From Symsagittifera roscoffensis (taxonomy: Eukaryota; Xenacoelomorpha; Acoela; Convolutidae), in the NCBI RefSeq assembly GCF_963678635.1, contig NC_087063.1, forward strand, positions 25,526,764 through 25,588,763: DNA of 62,000 bases, given 5' to 3'. The notes beneath the pieces were generated by a model. That model saw nothing but the letters and a program-made list of their open reading frames with translations, was not told the origin of the DNA and did no database searches. Position 1 is the stretch's first letter. Each line of letters opens with the position of its first letter. This document shows, in pieces, positions 60,201 through 62,000 of the stretch. Made by a program: the position numbers and the translations under genes.

Positions 60201-60788
60201 AACTAGAGGGAATGTCATATACATACACTTCATATGAATAGTTTGAGTTTGATTGAGTTAGTTTATTGGGGCCCTTGGTGCTGTCTGTGGTTTTGGATTG
60301 AGTTAATTAGTACCTGGCACTTTGTCACTGAGTGTGCGTTTGAGCTGAAATAGTTGAAGTTGTTATAATTTAAAATACAGTTGGAGTTACTTTTAATTGT
60401 TGTGAATTGACGTACCGATTAGTTCGCTTATCACAGTGCAAGTTTTGTAAAAATCCTGCACAAAACACTGTAAAAAGTAATTTAAAAAAAAGATTAGGCG
60501 ACTGCCATATGAATCTTTTTCTGAAATCTATCAAAAAGAAACCAAGTACGATTTGAAAACTAATTTTGATGTGTTTTCCGTTTTGTTCAGAGGGCATACT
60601 GCAGTTTAAATCGAATAATTCCTACCACGAGAGTGTGTACATCGCCACCATTCCGTCAAGCGAGCCTCTCTTCGATCTGCCCTCCATCGCCAACAGTCTG
60701 CCCATTGTGAACATGCTGTTCCGGAGCAAAACCACCGGGTCTTTTGACATCAGTAGAAGCACTTACCAAATTATGCCACTCAACAATG
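33103..60788 (+). CDS. Unidentified probable extracellular/membrane protein gene, four exons seen (partial)
   Basis: I join 33103-33266, 49487-49656, 50267-50614 and 60591-60788. Intron phases 2, 1, 1 fit and the joined frame has no stop over about 293 residues. The start lies upstream of 33103 and the end beyond the window. The first exon opens with a hydrophobic LIYLIFYNF run, possibly a signal peptide. Four later cysteines (DCF, DCG, QCN, HCA) and about six N-x-S/T sites (NFS, NIS, NSS, NFT, NLS, NNS) indicate a secreted or lumenal chain with beta-rich character. I recognise no family. The introns are 16220, 610 and 9976 bp and are filled with repeats. The regular phase-1 junctions of the later exons are typical of extracellular proteins. 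Confidence 0.7.
33400..34175. other. Intron sequence, no repeat resolved
   Basis: AT-rich intron sequence. The 70-codon frame at 33573-33785 is low-complexity Lys/Ile/Phe and not supported. Confidence 0.45.
34179..34601 (-). mobile_element. Near-complete hAT-like MITE (reverse orientation)
   Basis: It runs from caggcgcagatctaggaatt through ggtcgaccaaattgattttt, gcgcgcgctctcccctc and ttggcgctgaaggcgctttt to caaatccgctacag. The flanking octamers cttttatt and cttatatc agree at six of eight positions, consistent with an aged 8-bp target duplication. The right terminus is also the start of the 1-kb tandem duplication. Confidence 0.75.
34590..36577 (+). repeat. Tandem duplication of a unit of about 1005 bp
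   Basis: Copy 1 (34590-35594) and copy 2 (35595-36577) run side by side with few changes; for example gtgcagaaaa at 34701 reappears at 35705. Both start inside the right terminus of the MITE (aaatccgctacagctta). A third trace of the terminus (catccgctacagcatg) lies at about 36863. Repeated open frames (34701-35009 and 35780-36013; 35143-35343 and 36147-36347 on the minus strand) move with the unit and are low in coding character. Confidence 0.88.
36900..37189. other. Intron sequence, no feature seen
   Basis: AT-rich with no repeat or coding signal that I can support. Confidence 0.4.
37190..39430. repeat. Field of short AT palindromes (attataat-c/t-gattataat type)
   Basis: Dozens of gattataat / attataatc words occur in both orientations, often fused as taatcgattataat or taattgattataat. 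They are dense at 37240-37470, 37880-38110, 38515-38730 and 39155-39425, with ordinary AT-rich sequence between. The spacing is irregular, so this is not a simple tandem array. No gene is seen. Confidence 0.7.
39729..40382 (+). repeat. 22-bp TCGA-rich minisatellite (about 30 units)
   Basis: The unit is close to ctcgaggtatgtttcgaccgtg, with variants ending gttatgtttggactgtg and shorter units containing gctcgaccatg. Each unit holds two TCGA cores 10-11 bp apart, and most hold ctcgag. As 22 is not a multiple of three and the unit lacks stops in most phases, long open frames arise on both strands (39691-40320 plus, 39769-40491 minus) with 22-residue periodicity (for example RYVWTVLEVC). They are by-products of the repeat, not genes. 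Confidence 0.92.
41358..41745 (+). mobile_element. hAT-like MITE in array unit 1
   Basis: It runs from caggggtggatttagg to aaacgcccctg. The flanking octamers aatttgag and attttgag match at seven of eight positions, which supports an original 8-bp target duplication made before the array was amplified. Confidence 0.82.
43643..44029 (+). mobile_element. hAT-like MITE in array unit 2
   Basis: Same position and flanks as in unit 1 (aatttgag on the left, attttgag on the right). The left end reads cagtggtggatttagg and the G run is shorter. Confidence 0.82.
45657..46037 (+). mobile_element. hAT-like MITE in array unit 3
   Basis: Same position as in units 1 and 2, with the G run reduced to seven bases. 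The 270-bp deletion of this unit ends a short distance before the left terminus, in tggcaagaatttg. Confidence 0.82.
47938..48312 (+). mobile_element. hAT-like MITE in array unit 4, left end damaged
   Basis: The left terminus is replaced by caggcaataatttgagacg, so the G run is lost and the neighbouring aataatttgag is duplicated. The right end reads aaacgcccttg. The copy is therefore terminally defective. Confidence 0.78.
49487..49656 (+). CDS. Ectodomain gene, exon B
   Basis: The acceptor gaattttttcag ends at 49486 and the donor taca|gtgagc follows. Joined to exon A it completes a Thr codon and reads 56 codons without a stop, including SKELKITDGFRSNN and NVWMAEDDSHLEKQLFIY, then ends in phase 1. 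The longest open frame at this place is in another phase, so this exon is easily missed. It starts about 15 bases after the last unit of the tandem array. Confidence 0.7.
50036..50262 (-). mobile_element. hAT-like MITE fragment (reverse) in the 610-bp intron
   Basis: It contains aaagcgtttttaggcacttt, tcggcgcgcgctcccccc, ttggcgccaaaggcgccttt and a G run with gtcgcccctccg, ending where exon C begins. Its outer terminus is not seen, so exon C's polypyrimidine tract may derive from the element's C-rich end. Confidence 0.65.
50267..50614 (+). CDS. Ectodomain gene, exon C
   Basis: The acceptor ccgtcccccttctag ends at 50266; a second possible acceptor (ggtttcag) ends at 50284 in the same frame and would drop six residues. 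The frame reads DDASWFVDFSPQNIS, then FYGHEFFTVHY and VELGHCAELTPSEM, to the donor tttcag|gtcaga in phase 1. Four N-glycosylation sites are present. The polypyrimidine tract of the first acceptor lies in or beside a MITE fragment. Confidence 0.8.
50862..51060 (+). repeat. 5' LTR (homologous part)
   Basis: It aligns with 54590-54783 from gtttgagtttgattgagttt through tattggcgccctt, ctgtctgtggtttt and aaaatacagt to gtaccgat and ttcgct/ttcgtt. The start is uncertain because upstream sequence no longer aligns. It ends directly before the primer-binding site. Confidence 0.7.
51061..51078 (+). promoter_or_regulatory. Primer-binding site of copy 1
   Basis: Immediately after the LTR lies tggcgcagccagcaggat. 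Its leading TGG is complementary to the CCA end of a tRNA, as expected for minus-strand priming. The matching tRNA is not identified. Confidence 0.65.
51566..51877 (+). pseudogene. Gag relic with zinc-knuckle remnant
   Basis: A frame near 51566-51660 encodes a helical Gag-like segment (RDVFIVNMSNKEAQ, then QFIKNPDEA) before a stop; a second piece with SYERGDNYAR follows. Near 51790-51877 a decayed CCHC-type pair is seen (YCG and TGHYDRTCRG). Stops and phase changes interrupt it, so no full-length Gag remains. Earlier open frames at 51134-51461 may be the Gag N-terminal part. Confidence 0.55.
52198..52491 (+). pseudogene. Retroviral-type aspartic protease relic, copy 1
   Basis: The frame carries the C-terminal half of a retropepsin-like domain, recognised by GGCRPSIIGSDLMPTLGL, the conserved segment ending in 'iiG.DlmP.lGL'. 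The part around the catalytic Asp lies upstream in another frame (near 52125-52190, SGIITDRLFQF) and the Asp triad is not intact. The frame opens with TTG rather than ATG. Confidence 0.65.
52500..52845 (+). pseudogene. Reverse transcriptase remnant, copy 1
   Basis: An N-terminal fragment (near 52560-52620) is followed directly by a piece with LTTMTADFQRVIDAI (near 52735-52780), which resembles the region just before the catalytic YxDD box. The palm core, thumb and RNase H are gone. A stop follows close by. The same deletion is present in copy 2. Confidence 0.6.
52852..53395 (+). pseudogene. Integrase relic, copy 1
   Basis: It resembles the catalytic core of Ty3/gypsy integrase. The second catalytic Asp is visible in MDHGSSFTS and the Glu in DCVERIGS, with normal spacing. 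The first catalytic Asp, expected in a 'QLDF'-like motif, is replaced by Gly (LQLGF, codon ggc). Downstream sequence (VKRAFSAVRFAFN) continues in frame after a stop at about 53272. It could not catalyse integration as written. The frame after 53395 is broken. Confidence 0.72.
53480..54346 (+). pseudogene. Integrase C-terminal / 3' reading frame relic, copy 1
   Basis: Two frames (53480-53665 and 53785-54159) lie after the integrase core. The first has TNWNERSDNEYG. The second has LRKAVTRRKNRAL and an acidic WDDAESESNSEF, with strongly basic flanks. Both recur in copy 2 at the same offset. A link to the GPY/F-type integrase tail is possible but uncertain; the basic region resembles DNA- or RNA-binding tails. 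Confidence 0.45.
54354..54400 (+). promoter_or_regulatory. Polypurine tract candidate of copy 1
   Basis: An almost pure purine run (gaaggagggaagaaagaag, then ggggaaggagaacgggaaag) lies upstream of the 3' LTR, where plus-strand priming is expected. About 190 bp separate it from the aligned part of the LTR, so the true LTR start may be closer to 54400. Confidence 0.5.
54590..54783 (+). repeat. 3' LTR of copy 1 (homologous part)
   Basis: It aligns with the 5' LTR and with 60240-60433; the shared blocks are tattggcgcccttgg (or a close variant) and tttaaaatacagttgga, and it ends gttcgcttatcaca. It agrees better with the copy 2 LTR than with its own 5' LTR. Confidence 0.7.
54790..55260. mobile_element. 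Composite: hAT-like MITE pieces fused to a second repeat
   Basis: Two overlapping MITE-like pieces (gcgcgcgcttcccccata, ttggcgccaaaggcgcc) are followed by a distinct repeat with attcagggtgctccttttag, gatgactcactccaatttta and gtgcgcataaagttttt. The same fusion recurs at 61690-62000. Confidence 0.6.
55261..56330. other. Intron sequence, no feature seen
   Basis: AT-rich, with no supported exon or repeat. Confidence 0.45.
56331..56563 (-). mobile_element. hAT-like MITE fragment with internal duplication
   Basis: The block agaaaaattttagggtcggt occurs twice (about 56360 and 56407). The family sequence then continues with aaggggggaccctttgggtc, a C run and taaatccgcccctg at the terminus (to about 56560). 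The other terminus is missing. Confidence 0.65.
56572..56778 (-). pseudogene. Possible decayed minus-strand exon, DEP-like (weak)
   Basis: On the minus strand, ggcctcag (acceptor) precedes 56778 and ag|gtactt (donor-like) follows 56572. The 207-bp segment between reads with coding character: KDFAANFNTFVGCEWLSQ, one in-frame TAG, then GHTLLEGSLAANRRL and FLENDLHHAKRYL. The pattern 'TFxGxEwL ... LL' is loosely like a DEP domain. If real, it belongs to a different gene from the plus-strand one and is interrupted. An alternative frame is open for 74 codons but has no recognisable pattern. Confidence 0.25.
56780..57700. other. Intron sequence, no feature seen
   Basis: AT-rich, with no exon or repeat that I can support apart from short reiterations (gtagttacatcaaagtagtta at about 57070). 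Confidence 0.45.
58029..58322 (+). pseudogene. Aspartic protease relic, copy 2
   Basis: It is nearly identical to 52198-52491, with scattered substitutions (for example SDQMPTLEL for SDLMPTLGL). The N-terminal catalytic part is again in a different frame. Confidence 0.62.
58682..58925 (+). pseudogene. Integrase relic, copy 2, with core deletion
   Basis: About 190-200 bp present in copy 1 are missing, including the part with the second catalytic Asp. The deletion lies next to a local duplication of caattaggctttcgaa. The Glu-containing DCVER segment is kept, and the first Asp position is Gly as in copy 1. Confidence 0.65.
59125..59994 (+). pseudogene. Integrase C-terminal / 3' reading frame relic, copy 2
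   Basis: It is the counterpart of 53480-54346 (LRKAVTRRKNRAL and the acidic WDDAESESNSEF segment are retained). Different small shifts break the frame, so neither copy preserves it whole. Confidence 0.45.
60000..60050 (+). promoter_or_regulatory. Polypurine tract candidate of copy 2
   Basis: A purine run gaaggagggaagaaagaag followed by ggggaaggagaatgggaaag lies at the same relative position as in copy 1. Confidence 0.5.
60240..60433 (+). repeat. 3' LTR of copy 2
   Basis: It aligns with 54590-54783 throughout, with tattggggcccttggtgctg and ttaaaatacagttggag. The shared sequence ends around gttcgcttatcaca and continues a little beyond it (gtgcaa), so the two copies also share some flank. Confidence 0.7.
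60591..60788 (+). CDS. Ectodomain gene, exon D
   Basis: The acceptor gttttgttcag ends at 60590. With the G from exon C it gives Glu, then GILQFKSNNSYHESV, and reads 65 codons to LPIVNMLF and STYQIMPLNN. The donor aatg|gtgagc is phase 1. GC content and codon pattern match exon C. The next exon is not seen before the window ends. Confidence 0.8.
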
Positions 60789-60789
60789 G

Positions 60790-61515
60790 TGAGCTCCGTC
60801 TTGCTTTTTAAAAAGTGAATGCGCACTTTTTAATTGTTTCATTAGACTGTTTAGAGGTTACAGAACGCGGCGCGAAAAGTTTACTTAGATACTATTTTTT
60901 TTCTTCAAAACTTGCTCTTGAATACCTGGAGTTGAATGTTCAGCGATCTATAAAGCAGAAAATTCAGAGGTGGTGTTTTTCAGTTTATCATCATTTAGTT
61001 TTCAAAAAAAGGCTGGTATAAAGCGTCAAAGAAACCGCCGATTACGATTTAATGGCCACCAAATATCGTAGTTGACCAAAAGTTATACGAACGGATCAGA
61101 GTCATAAAAGCGAGTTTTTTTCATGCACCTGAAAAATTCTGTTTAGCCTGATTTCTCTTCGGCCTCAACTTGCATCGGCTTCATGTCCTAGACTATCGCC
61201 AATAAAATCATTAACTGCTGATAGTTTTGAGAGCGGAATTCGAAAAAAAAACTTCAAGACCAATTTTAATTTTTTTTCGCAAAACAAATTGAAACCTGAG
61301 CGTTCGCCCTAATACGAGTAGTTACGAGCGTTCGTCGCAAAGAAAGCGAGCTCAAATCGAAAACTAATAGAGACAGTGAAAATGGCTAAAATAGACTGTC
61401 ATCTCAAGGTTCCGAATTGGAATTAATTTGAAGAATCAAATTGAAATAATGAAACATGGCTGATACAGTTTTTTGATATTGTGGTTTAATTTTAATCAAG
61501 AATCGACTCATAAAG
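60790..61515. other. Intron after exon D, no feature seen
   Basis: AT-rich sequence following a good donor. The 68-codon frame at 60815-61021 has no domain. No further exon of the ectodomain gene can be supported before the window ends. Confidence 0.45.
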
Positions 61516-61516
61516 A

Positions 61517-62000
61517 CAGGGGGCAGATCTAGGATTTTCTCGAGGGATTTTTCTTTTAGGTCGACCACATTGATTTTTCGAACTCCTCAAAGCACTAAAA
61601 AGTCCCTGGTTTGGCCATATTTTCTGCGCCGCAGGCAAAATTTTGAAAAAGCAGGCCAAAAAGGCATTTTTAGGCACTTAATGGAAACTTTTGACAAAAC
61701 AAACCGCGTTTTTTTGGCGCGCGCTCCCCCCCTTAAACCTCAAAATTAATATATATTGGCGCCAAAGGCGCCTTTAGAAAGTTTTTAGGGCTCATCACCA
61801 AAAATATTGGATATTACAAAATAGTAAAAAAGAGAACCTGCCCTTTGCCAACGTATCTGTAAAAATCTGATATTTGTATTATTCAGGGTGCTCCTTTTAG
61901 TTTTTTTTACGATATTCATTTTTGAACGATGACTCACTCCAATTTTAGAGGCGCACCAAAATTTTTTTTCCGACAATCAAAAATGTGCGCATAAAGTTTT
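61517..62000 (-). mobile_element. hAT-like MITE (reverse) fused to a second repeat; runs off the window
   Basis: It starts cagggggcagatctaggatt and continues through ggtcgaccacattgattttt, cgccgcaggcaaaattttg, ttggcgcgcgctccccccc and ttggcgccaaaggcgccttt. At about 61850 it passes into the second repeat (gggtgctccttttagttttt, gatgactcactccaatttta), exactly as at 54790-55260. Confidence 0.7.

Larger units (their letters stand above)
57705..60433 (+). mobile_element. Ty3/gypsy-like LTR retrotransposon, copy 2 (5'-truncated)
   Basis: It aligns with copy 1 at a constant offset of about 5831 bp from 51874/57705 onward, falling to about 5650 after a further deletion in the integrase region. It lacks the 5' LTR, primer site and most of Gag. 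The protease relic is at 58029-58322, the same collapsed RT remnant at about 58400-58670, the shortened integrase at 58682-58925 and the basic 3' frame at 59432-59994. The 3' LTR is at 60240-60433. It ends about 157 bp before exon D. Confidence 0.8.

Overview
The window is AT-rich, intron-rich eukaryotic DNA, most likely from an invertebrate animal; I cannot name the species. The reasons are canonical GT...AG introns with pyrimidine-rich acceptors, a five-exon neuropeptide-type GPCR gene, and a heavy load of animal-type repeats: hAT-like MITEs, a tRNA-derived SINE, a non-LTR retrotransposon fragment and Ty3/gypsy derivatives. No bacterial features (operons, Shine-Dalgarno sites, CRISPR) are present. 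Most open frames in the window are chance frames or lie in repeats.

Layout. 1-22.1 kb: no convincing gene; fold-back elements, degenerate duplications, hAT-like MITEs, a SINE near 13.1-13.4 kb and a 33-bp minisatellite near 17.5 kb. 22.15-26.0 kb: a complete plus-strand class A GPCR in five coding exons (432 aa), with all intron phases compatible. 26-33 kb: intergenic or intronic repeats, including a long inverted cluster (30.7-31.6 kb) and a minus-strand non-LTR reverse transcriptase tail (32.2-32.6 kb).

33.1-60.8 kb: a second plus-strand gene, recognised by joining four exons whose phases fit: 33103-33266, 49487-49656, 50267-50614 and 60591-60788. It encodes part of a cysteine-containing, N-glycosylation-site-rich, probably extracellular protein of a family I do not recognise. 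Both ends of the gene lie outside what I can see. Its 16.2-kb intron holds a 1-kb tandem duplication, an AT-rich palindromic repeat field, a 22-bp TCGA-rich minisatellite, and a four-unit tandem array of 2.0-2.3-kb units, each carrying a hAT-like MITE. Its 10-kb intron holds two sense-oriented copies of a decayed, internally deleted Ty3/gypsy-like LTR retrotransposon.

The two host genes do not visibly work together. The main biological interest is the GPCR with an atypical transmembrane helix 6, the unidentified multi-exon ectodomain gene, and the unusually structured repeats filling its introns.
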